Positions 1 to 5,502 of a stretch of 6,081 bases of DNA are shown here, piece after piece (the stretch's first letter is position 1; the number at the start of each line of letters is the position of its first letter). Source of the stretch: Coriobacteriia bacterium (GTDB taxonomy: Bacteria; Actinomycetota; Coriobacteriia; Anaerosomatales; SLCP01); NCBI GenBank assembly GCA_007125735.1, contig SLCP01000032.1, positions 1-6,081 on the forward strand, written 5' to 3'. The translations under genes were made by a program, and so were the position numbers. The notes under the pieces are model-generated. The model saw nothing but the letters and a program-made list of their open reading frames with translations. It ran no database searches and was not told the origin of the DNA.

Positions 1-2284
1 GCAGCACCGCTGCGAGTACGGTCTGAGCACTACGGCGCGAGAGCGAGTCCTTGGCGTCCGAGTAGAGGCGGTCCTTGAGCGCGTCGAGGTAGACCGAGGA
101 GAGGTCGGTCACGCAGTAGCCGTAGATGGCGTGGTAGACCTGGTGGAACTTCCAGGCGTCGTACGAGGCGGTCACGCGGTCGGTGAGGTCTGCGAGGCGC
201 ACGAGCGCGTAGCGGTCGATCTCGGGCATCTCGGCCCACTCGACGGCGAGACGCGGCTCGAAGTCGTCGAGGTTTGAGAGCAGGAAGCGGAAGGTGTTGC
301 GGATGCGGCGGTACGCCTCGCTCGTGCGCTCGAGGATCTCGTCGGAGACGGAGATGTCCTGGCCGTAATCTGCCGCGGAGGCCCAGAGGCGGATGATGTC
401 GGCGCCGGACTTTGCGACCACATCGAGCGGCGAGACCACGTTGCCGAGGGATTTCGACATCTTGCGGCCCTCGCCGTCGACGATGAAGCCGTGGGTGAGC
501 ACGCGTTCGAACGGCGGCGCATCGTACGCGCCCACGCTCGTGAGCAGGGCGGACTGGAACCAGCCGCGGTGCTGGTCCGAACCCTCAAGGTAAAGTTCAG
601 CTGGACGGTGTAGCTCGGGACGGGCGTCGAGCACGCTCGTGTGGCTCACGCCACTCTCCCACCACACATCGACGATGTCGTCCTCCGGGACGAGCTTCGT
701 GCCGCTACAGCGACCGCACGCCGTGCCCTCGGGCAGGTACTCTGCGGGGTCCTTCACGAACCACGCGTCTGCACCCTCTGTCTCGAAGAGCGCGATGACC
801 GCGTCGAACGTCTCATCGGTCGCGACCGTCTCGCCACACGAGGCGCACGTGAAGACAGGGATCGGCACGCCCCACGCGCGCTGGCGCGAGATGCACCAGT
901 CCGGCCGGTCGCCCACCATCGCCGAGATGCGATTGACCGACCAGCCCGGGATCCACTCGACCTGCCCGATCGCCTCCATCGCGCCCGCGCGCAGCGGGCG
1001 CACGCCGTCTGCGGCGCCGTCCATGCTCACGAACCACTGCTCCGTCGCGCGGAAGATGACCGGCTGCTTGCAGCGCCAGCAGTGCGGGTAGCTGTGCTCG
1101 ACCTTGCCGGCAGCGAGCAACGTCTCGCGCTCAGCGAGCCACTCGACGATGCGCGGGTTGGCGTCGTGCACGCTCATGCCCGCGAACGGTCCACCGCCCG
1201 CATCGAAGACACCGTCGTCGTTCACGGGCATCGGCATCGGCAGCCCGTGGCGCACGCCCATGAGGAAGTCCTCGTCGCCGTGGCCGGGCGCGGTGTGCAC
1301 GGCACCGGTACCGGTCGACAGGTCCACGTGCTCGCCGATGATGACGACGCCCTCGACACCGTCGTGGATCGGCTGCGCGTACGTCGCACCGGCGAGCTCT
1401 GAGCCCTTTACGCGTGGGCCAACCACCTCGAAAGAGCCTGCCTCCCAGCCCGCCACCGTCGCGACGGCCTCGACGAGCTCCTCGGCAAGCACGTACACGC
1501 GCCCGTCGCGTTTTACGCCCACGTAATCGGCGCCCTCGGCGAGCGTGACGGCGACGTTGGCGGGCAGCGTCCACGGGGTCGTCGTCCAGATGAGCACGCT
1601 CACGTCACCCTCAGCGTCCCACGGTGTGTCCGAGGTCATGCGGAACGCGACGTAGATGGAGTTCGAGGTCTCGTCGGCGTACTCGATCTCCGCCTCGGCG
1701 AGCGCGGTGTGGCACCGGATGCACCAGTGGATGGGCTTGGAGCCCTTGTAGATCATCCCGCGGTTGTACATCTCCTTGAAGATACGGACGTTGCCCGCCT
1801 CATACGACGGACTGAGCGTGAGGTACGGGTCTTCGAAATCGCCCACCACGCCGAGGCGTTGGAACTCCTCGGCTTGCACGCCCACGAACTTCATCGCGTA
1901 ATCGCGGCACAGTTCGCGGAGCTTGGCCTGCGAGATCTTCGCCATCTTCTCGGGGCCGAGGTTCTTCTCGACCTGGTGTTCGATAGGCTGGCCGTGACAG
2001 TCCCAGCCGGGCACGTACGGCGAGTAGTGGCCGCGCATCGTCTTGTAGCGCACGATGAGGTCCTTGAAGACCTTGTTGAATGCGGTGCCCATGTGGATGT
2101 GGCCGTTGGCGTACGGAGGGCCGTCGTGGAGGATGAACGGCTCGCCGTCACGGTTAGCCTCGAGCGCGCGCCCGTGTAAGTCGATCTCGCCCCAGAACGC
2201 CTGCCACTCAGGCTCGCGCGTCGCGAGACTCGCCCTCATCGGGAACTTGGTGCTCGGCAGGTTCATCGTCTGCTTGTAGTCCAC
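1..2284 (-). CDS. ileS: Isoleucyl-tRNA synthetase (3' end truncated by window)
   Basis: Class Ia synthetase that charges tRNA-Ile with isoleucine in the cytoplasm and edits Val-tRNA-Ile. The first 761 codons are visible; the family is usually about 920-940 residues, so the end of the anticodon-binding domain and the C-terminus lie off the left edge. The N-terminus (DYKQTMNLPSTKFPMR) is typical. The HIGH motif reads HMGT at residues 64-67 within HDGPPYANGHIHMGT. GWDCHGQPIE follows. C188-x2-C191 opens the inserted domain, the CP1 editing core is GTGAVHTAPGHGDEDF (H330-G336), a C480-x2-C483 / C523-x2-C526 zinc-ribbon-like pair comes next, then DVWWESG (539-545) and KMSKS (608-612). The GTG start was chosen because the conserved N-terminus begins there and GAGAGGA lies 8 nt upstream; an in-frame ATG at codon 7 would cut conserved sequence. 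Expression is governed by the T-box leader directly upstream. The domain pattern is the ordinary bacterial IleS type. Confidence 0.98.
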   Translation of the reverse strand, partial: MDYKQTMNLPSTKFPMRASLATREPEWQAFWGEIDLHGRALEANRDGEPFILHDGPPYANGHIHMGTAFNKVFKDLIVRYKTMRGHYSPYVPGWDCHGQPIEHQVEKNLGPEKMAKISQAKLRELCRDYAMKFVGVQAEEFQRLGVVGDFEDPYLTLSPSYEAGNVRIFKEMYNRGMIYKGSKPIHWCIRCHTALAEAEIEYADETSNSIYVAFRMTSDTPWDAEGDVSVLIWTTTPWTLPANVAVTLAEGADYVGVKRDGRVYVLAEELVEAVATVAGWEAGSFEVVGPRVKGSELAGATYAQPIHDGVEGVVIIGEHVDLSTGTGAVHTAPGHGDEDFLMGVRHGLPMPMPVNDDGVFDAGGGPFAGMSVHDANPRIVEWLAERETLLAAGKVEHSYPHCWRCKQPVIFRATEQWFVSMDGAADGVRPLRAGAMEAIGQVEWIPGWSVNRISAMVGDRPDWCISRQRAWGVPIPVFTCASCGETVATDETFDAVIALFETEGADAWFVKDPAEYLPEGTACGRCSGTKLVPEDDIVDVWWESGVSHTSVLDARPELHRPAELYLEGSDQHRGWFQSALLTSVGAYDAPPFERVLTHGFIVDGEGRKMSKSLGNVVSPLDVVAKSGADIIRLWASAADYGQDISVSDEILERTSEAYRRIRNTFRFLLSNLDDFEPRLAVEWAEMPEIDRYALVRLADLTDRVTASYDAWKFHQVYHAIYGYCVTDLSSVYLDALKDRLYSDAKDSLSRRSAQTVLAAVL

Positions 2285-2292
2285 CTCGGCCG

Positions 2293-2299
2293 TCCTCTC
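2293..2299 (-). promoter_or_regulatory. Ribosome binding site of ileS
   Basis: GAGAGGA on the minus strand, 8 nt before the GTG at 2284-2282. It fixes the ileS start at this GTG. It lies outside the terminator hairpin (2332-2372), which fits control at the level of transcription and not by sequestration of the ribosome binding site. Confidence 0.75.
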
Positions 2300-2331
2300 G
2301 GTCCGTCACGCCGCCCGGCGCTCAGTGCACG

Positions 2332-2372
2332 AAAAAGCGCGCTCGTCCTCATCTGCCTGGGACGAAGCGCGC
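2332..2372 (-). terminator. T-box-controlled intrinsic terminator before ileS
   Basis: On the minus strand GCGCGCTTCGTCC (2372-2360) pairs with GGACGAGCGCGC (2348-2337): a 12-bp GC-rich stem with one bulged A and an 11-nt loop, followed at once by TTTTT (2336-2332). This is a textbook factor-independent terminator. It lies just downstream of the T-box motif and 47 nt before the ileS start, so it is the off-state structure of the leader. Its existence makes this a transcription-attenuating T-box. Confidence 0.93.
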
Positions 2373-2381
2373 CACACGTAT

Positions 2382-2413
2382 CGCTCCGCGGTACCACCCG
2401 GCTTGCGCGAGCG
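2382..2413 (-). promoter_or_regulatory. T-box motif and antiterminator helix
   Basis: The T-box consensus is present as GGGTGGTACCGCGG (2399-2386). Its UGGU bulge bases pair with the free 3' NCCA end of uncharged tRNA. The flanking segments CGCTCGCG (2413-2406) and CGCGGAGCG (2390-2382) pair with one unpaired base to form the antiterminator. Charged tRNA cannot pair with the bulge, so the downstream terminator then forms. Confidence 0.93.
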
Positions 2414-2530
2414 CGGATGCGCCGCACGCCACTCGGTCCGCCCGGTAACGGGAGCGCCCGTCGGAGCCTACTGGCCGAGGAAGCCGCTTGCTGCGGTCTC
2501 GCTCGCACGTTCGGTCCGAGGCTCGGGGGT

Positions 2531-2533
2531 GAT
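2531..2533 (-). promoter_or_regulatory. Specifier codon AUC (Ile) in T-box Stem I
   Basis: The minus strand reads GAACATCACC; ATC at 2533-2531 occupies the specifier position and is followed by the purine (A2530) usual at that place. AUC matches the GAU anticodon of tRNA-Ile and agrees with ileS as the downstream gene. The register comes from the basal helix and the GAACATCA context. Confidence 0.88.
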
Positions 2534-2636
2534 GTTCGCTCCAGCCGGTCCCCGCGGGCTTCCACTGTCCCCGCTCGCTTGCAGAGGGCCGCATGTGCGG
2601 GCTACTCGTCCCCGTCGACGCCTATCACGCTGTGTT

Positions 2637-2655
2637 CGCGGCACCGTTCGCCGCG
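2637..2655 (-). other. Hairpin at the 5' end of the ileS leader RNA
   Basis: CGCGGC (2655-2650) and GCCGCG (2642-2637) on the minus strand can form a perfect 6-bp stem with a 7-nt GAACGGT loop. It sits at the predicted start of the transcript, about 20 nt upstream of T-box Stem I, and is not part of the standard T-box fold. A role in protecting the 5' end is a guess. Confidence 0.5.
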
Positions 2656-2663
2656 TGGGTGCG

Positions 2664-2692
2664 ATGGTAGCGCGGGTGCGGAGAGCGGTCAA
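2664..2692 (-). promoter_or_regulatory. Housekeeping-sigma promoter for the ileS T-box transcript
   Basis: TTGACC (2692-2687), a 17-nt spacer, and TACCAT (2669-2664): five of six and four of six matches to the -35 and -10 consensus, with ideal spacing. The predicted start is near A2656. It begins 13 nt after the stop codon of the DUF167 gene, and its transcript would contain the whole T-box leader, so position supports it strongly. Confidence 0.8.
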
Positions 2693-2705
2693 CGCGTCAG
2701 GCGTG

Positions 2706-2981
2706 CTATCGCGGCGGCTCCCCGAACGCCCGGCGCACCGCAGCCTCGTCGACGACGTCGATCTCGAGCTGCTTGTGTCGCGACGTGTGGCCGCGCACGA
2801 CCGCGACCGCCCCCTTGGGGACCCCGAGCGCCGCCGCCACCACCTTCTCGACGGCCGCGTTGGCTTTGCCGTCGGCGGGAGCGGCGGTGACGCGGACCGC
2901 CAGCTCGCTTCCCCGCCATCCTGCGACCTCGTCGCGCGCGGCGCGCGGCGTCGCATGCACGGCGATGCGTACGCTCGCCAC
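2706..2981 (-). CDS. DUF167 (YggU-family) protein
   Basis: A small cytoplasmic protein of 91 residues, the usual family size. Family hallmarks are visible: the beta-strand segment VRIAVHATPRA (4-14), PADGKAN (35-41), and the GHTSRHK segment (64-70) leading into KQLEI. The biochemical function of the family is not established. The GTG at 2981 was chosen over an in-frame ATG 48 nt further upstream because AGGGGA lies 9 nt before it. The upstream ATG would overlap the end of divIVA and add 16 low-complexity residues with no family similarity. The gene follows divIVA by 13 nt and appears to be the last gene of the division operon; no separate terminator is visible after it. Confidence 0.92.
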   Translation of the reverse strand: MASVRIAVHATPRAARDEVAGWRGSELAVRVTAAPADGKANAAVEKVVAAALGVPKGAVAVVRGHTSRHKQLEIDVVDEAAVRRAFGEPPR

Positions 2982-2994
2982 CGCACTCGCTCCC

Positions 2995-3813
2995 CTAGTC
3001 GATCTCCTCGATGTCGAGGTCGTCCTCACGCTCGCCGAGCGAGTCGAACGAGACCATCGGAAACTCCTTGGGATCGTCGAGGTCGATCTCGACCGGCATC
3101 TCTGGAGCCTCGGTCTCGCCGAGCATCACGCCGGAGACGAAACCGGACTCCGGCGGCTCGGTGCCGAGAGGTGCGGCATCTGACGCCGGTGGCTCGGTGG
3201 GTGCAACCGGGGTGTCTGCGACAGGCGGCATGGCCTGAGTCGCGTCAGGCATCGTCGGCATCGCAGGCATCGCCTCTTCGAGTGCCGCAAGCGCGGACTC
3301 GGTCGCGACCTCCACCTCGGCCACGACGCCCTCGTCCGTCTCGCCAGCAAGCACGCTGACGTCCTCGGGAAGCGTTATCTCCGACACGCCCTTGAGGTGA
3401 CTTTCGAGCATCGAGGTGAACCGCGTGCGGAACTCCTCCTCGGCCTGCTTGATGCGCACGAGCTCGCCGGCGACCTTCTGCTTGTTAGTGAGCGCGCTGT
3501 GGATGATCTCCTTGGCCTTGACCTCGGCGTCGCGGAGCACCGTGGCAGCCTCCTCGCGCGCCTTGTTCACTATGTCCTCGGCGGAGCGCTGCGCGGCAAG
3601 CATCGTGTTGTGAAGCGTGCGCTCCATGTCCTGGTACTGCTTGACCTTCTCGTTGGCGGCTTCGAGGCGCTCGGCCATGTCGATGTTCTCTTTGAAGAGG
3701 CGCTCGAACTCGTCGGCGACCTGATCGAGGAACGCATCGACCTCCTCTTCGCTGTAGCCCCTCAGGGAGTGCCGGAACTCCTTGTGGTGGATGTCGAGCG
3801 GTGTGAGCTTCAT
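2995..3813 (-). CDS. divIVA: DivIVA polar/septal scaffold protein
   Basis: A coiled-coil protein that binds negatively curved membrane at poles and septa and organises division or growth. The N-terminal lipid-binding domain is clear: KLTPLDIHHKEFRHSLRGY (2-20) followed by EEEVDAFLDQV. Two long heptad regions follow (about 28-75 and 75-142, including FRTRFTSMLESHL at 128-140). Of the membrane-inserting pair known in Bacillus (Phe17/Arg18), position 17 is Leu here and Arg18 is kept. From residue 143 the protein has a 130-residue tail that is acidic and rich in Pro, Ala, Met and Thr (AMPAMPTMP at 181-189; acidic end DDLDIEEID), making 272 residues against 164 in B. subtilis. AGGAAGGA 7 nt upstream supports the ATG start. 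The 13-nt gap after yggT suggests co-transcription. Confidence 0.96.
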   Translation of the reverse strand: MKLTPLDIHHKEFRHSLRGYSEEEVDAFLDQVADEFERLFKENIDMAERLEAANEKVKQYQDMERTLHNTMLAAQRSAEDIVNKAREEAATVLRDAEVKAKEIIHSALTNKQKVAGELVRIKQAEEEFRTRFTSMLESHLKGVSEITLPEDVSVLAGETDEGVVAEVEVATESALAALEEAMPAMPTMPDATQAMPPVADTPVAPTEPPASDAAPLGTEPPESGFVSGVMLGETEAPEMPVEIDLDDPKEFPMVSFDSLGEREDDLDIEEID

Positions 3814-3826
3814 GAGACGTTCCTTC

Positions 3827-4102
3827 CTACAAGCCGAGCGTGCTTACCAGCATGAAGAGCGCGGGCCGGATCAGATAGCGCAGCACGATGAGTGCGACGA
3901 GTGGGGAGAAGTCTATCGCACCTGTCATGGGCACGATACGACGGAAAATACCGATGTAGGGCTCGGCGACGCTACCGAGGACCCGGTAGATGTCGGCGAA
4001 GATCCCGTCGCTGCGCATCGGGAACCACGACATGATGACGTAGACGAAGATGAGAAGCGAATAGAAGTCGAGGAGACGCATGAGGATGGCAGCAACGCTC
4101 AC
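3827..4102 (-). CDS. yggT: YggT/YlmG-family small integral membrane protein
   Basis: A 91-residue membrane protein of the YggT family, normally about 80-100 residues. Hydrophobic segments lie at about 5-27 and 64-89, with a conserved loop holding AEPYIGIFRRIVPMTGAIDF (46-65), the family signature (EP...FRRxxP...DFSP). The family is linked to division-site or nucleoid organisation in some bacteria and plastids, but its molecular role is unclear. The start is a GTG overlapping the proC stop as GTGA (4102-4099), with a strong TAAGGAG 8 nt upstream, which implies translational coupling to proC. Its stop codon abuts the divIVA ribosome binding site. Confidence 0.95.
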   Translation of the reverse strand: MSVAAILMRLLDFYSLLIFVYVIMSWFPMRSDGIFADIYRVLGSVAEPYIGIFRRIVPMTGAIDFSPLVALIVLRYLIRPALFMLVSTLGL

Positions 4103-4920
4103 GAACCCAACTCCTTAGCGCGCACGACCGCGGCGGTGACGGCAGCCGAGACAGCCGCGCGCACCCCGCCCGATTCGAGCGCCTCGATGCCTGCGATAGT
4201 AGTGCCTCCGGGGCTTGCGACCCCATCGATGACCTGCTCGGGGTGTTGTCCGGTGGTGTCGATCAGCGATGCGGTGCCCGCGACGGTCCGCACCGCGAGG
4301 CGCTCGGCGACCTCACGCGGCAGGCCGTGCCGCACGCCGGCGCGAGTGAGCGCATCGATGAAGAGGGCGACGTACGCCGGGCCCGATCCGGAGACCGCTG
4401 TCGCCGCGTCCTGGTAGCGCTCATCAAGCACGATCGCGTCGCCGAGCACGGAGAATACCTCGCGCACGAAATCCACGTGCTCGACGGTGGCCTCGGTACC
4501 CCCGCTCACCACGCTCATGCCCTGCCGCACGAGTGCGGGCGTGTTGGGCATGACGCGCACGACCGCCGTGCCGCCCGGAAACAGCGACTCGAGGCGCGCG
4601 CACGAGATCCCTGCCGCGATCGACACCACGAGCGCGTGGCCGACCACCGGTGCCAGCCCTGCGGCAACCTCGTCGATGATCTGCGGCTTGACCGCCAGCA
4701 GTACGATGTCGGCACCGGGCAGCACCGCCGCCGCCTCAGCGACACACGTCACGCCATGGGCCGCCGCAAGCGCCTCTCGGCGAGCCGTATTGGGCTCGAC
4801 CACGGTGACCGCAGCGGGTTCGAACTGCTCGGCAGCGATGAGCCCGGCGACGATCGCCTCGCCCATCCGTCCGCCGCCCACGACGACGAGCGACCCCTTG
4901 GTGTGGAGCTTCGAGGTCAC
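4099..4920 (-). CDS. proC: Pyrroline-5-carboxylate reductase
   Basis: Catalyses the last step of proline synthesis, the NAD(P)H-dependent reduction of pyrroline-5-carboxylate in the cytosol. The protein has 273 residues from this start, a normal family length. The Rossmann dinucleotide motif is GGGRMG (15-20), followed by AVKPQ (76-80), VRVMPNTPA (121-129), SGSGPAY (177-183), and the C-terminal family signature DGVASPGGTTIAGIEALE (232-249). Start choice: GTG at 4920 has GGAG 8 nt upstream. A GTG three codons earlier (4929) would overlap the sepF stop as GTGA but has no ribosome binding site at proper spacing; either is possible. The gene sits 5 nt after sepF and overlaps yggT by 4 nt. It is the metabolic gene interrupting the sepF-yggT pair. 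Confidence 0.97.
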   Translation of the reverse strand: MTSKLHTKGSLVVVGGGRMGEAIVAGLIAAEQFEPAAVTVVEPNTARREALAAAHGVTCVAEAAAVLPGADIVLLAVKPQIIDEVAAGLAPVVGHALVVSIAAGISCARLESLFPGGTAVVRVMPNTPALVRQGMSVVSGGTEATVEHVDFVREVFSVLGDAIVLDERYQDAATAVSGSGPAYVALFIDALTRAGVRHGLPREVAERLAVRTVAGTASLIDTTGQHPEQVIDGVASPGGTTIAGIEALESGGVRAAVSAAVTAAVVRAKELGS

Positions 4921-4925
4921 CGGCG

Positions 4926-5477
4926 TCACTCCATCGTGAACAGGCCCTTGTCGCGCAGGCGACGCCTGTCCTCGGCAGAGACATCGACGTTGGCAGGCGT
5001 GAGCATGAAGACCTTGTCCGAGACCTTCTGCAAGCCCCCGTCAAGCCCGTAGGTGAGACCGCTCGCGAAGTCGAGCATGCGCTTGGCGAGCTCGGGTTTG
5101 GTGGCGGACATGTTCATGATCACGGGCGTGCCGGACTTGAACTTGTCGGCGATCGCCTGGGCCTCGGTGAACGCCTTGGGTTCGACGATCGCCATCTTGA
5201 GCTGCGGTTTGAAAGAGGCGACCTCGGCACCCGAGGGGACGCCGCGAAGCGATGTGGCATCGCGGGCGCGATCGACATCGGGCTCGCGCGAAAGACGCTT
5301 CACCGACGTGGATTCCGAGCCGTACGGCGTGTCGTAGACACTGCGCCCGTAGAAGCCGCCGGAGCGAGACCGCTCCTCGGGCTCGTCCTCGTACTCGTCG
5401 TCCTCGTAGTCGTCGTATTCATCGTCCCAGTCGTCCTCGAGACCGAGGCGCACTTTGATGCGATGCCACACGCTCAC
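4926..5477 (-). CDS. sepF: SepF cell-division protein (FtsZ membrane anchor)
   Basis: SepF bundles FtsZ filaments and tethers them to the membrane. The N-terminus MSVWHRIKVRLGLED (1-15) fits the membrane-binding amphipathic helix. Residues 14-35 are an extreme acidic, Tyr-containing stretch (about two thirds Asp/Glu), then an Arg/Ser/Gly/Tyr-rich linker runs to about 90. The SepF globular domain spans about 94-168 and includes AKRMLDFASGLTYGLDGGLQ (131-150) and FMLTPANVDVS (157-167), the conserved dimer and FtsZ-binding fold. The length of 183 is slightly above the 150 or so of B. subtilis because of the linker. The GTG start has AAGGAG 7 nt upstream. It follows the yggS-type gene by 25 nt, a classic pairing. 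Confidence 0.96.
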   Translation of the reverse strand: MSVWHRIKVRLGLEDDWDDEYDDYEDDEYEDEPEERSRSGGFYGRSVYDTPYGSESTSVKRLSREPDVDRARDATSLRGVPSGAEVASFKPQLKMAIVEPKAFTEAQAIADKFKSGTPVIMNMSATKPELAKRMLDFASGLTYGLDGGLQKVSDKVFMLTPANVDVSAEDRRRLRDKGLFTME

Positions 5478-5502
5478 GTCGTAACTCCTTGCCTGCCAGC
5501 GG

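Larger units (their letters stand above)
2332..2656 (-). promoter_or_regulatory. T-box riboswitch leader of ileS (tRNA-Ile sensing)
   Basis: A 5' leader of about 325 nt that binds tRNA-Ile and reads its charging state. Stem I has a basal helix CGGGG (2614-2610) with CCCCG (2528-2524). The 5' side of the specifier loop is GACGAGTA (2610-2603), and the 3' side is GAACATCA with the AUC isoleucine codon. An upper helix GCGGG (2574-2570) with CCCGC (2558-2554) carries AGCGAGC and AGTGGAAG, which match the conserved AG-bulge and distal-loop regions of full-length Stem I. Further 3' are a CCCG-TTAC-CGGG hairpin (2452-2441), the conserved GAGTGG-type linker, the T-box sequence GGGTGGTACCGCGG, and a terminator. 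The right boundary is set by the transcription start predicted from the upstream promoter. The architecture is unmistakable; exact Stem II/III pairings are my hand folding. Confidence 0.95.

Noticed and set aside
641..1402. 253-residue plus-strand open frame opposite ileS
   Set aside because: It lies antisense to conserved IleS sequence, is Arg/Ala/His-rich low complexity with no recognisable domain, and is the expected shadow of a high-GC gene. The same holds for 639-1091, 1104-1526 and 1709-2179.
2268..2284. ATG at codon 7 as the ileS start
   Set aside because: The six preceding codons encode the conserved family N-terminus and the ribosome binding site is correctly spaced for the GTG.
2263..2594. 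Short minus-strand open frames in the T-box leader (for example 2349-2594 and 2263-2565), considered as leader peptides
   Set aside because: They span structured T-box elements, lack good ribosome binding sites, have no isoleucine-rich run, and T-box control needs no translated leader peptide.
2979..3029. Upstream ATG at 3029 as start of the DUF167 gene
   Set aside because: It would lie inside divIVA, adds Ser/Arg/Thr-rich residues without family similarity, and GTG at 2981 has a proper AGGGGA ribosome binding site.
2325..3359. 344-residue plus-strand open frame across the T-box, DUF167 and divIVA
   Set aside because: It reads through a clear riboswitch and terminator and opposite two real genes. 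Composition is Arg/Pro/Ser-rich without any motif.
3782..4417. 211-residue plus-strand open frame opposite yggT and proC
   Set aside because: Antisense to two well-conserved genes, with no domain; a GC-driven shadow.
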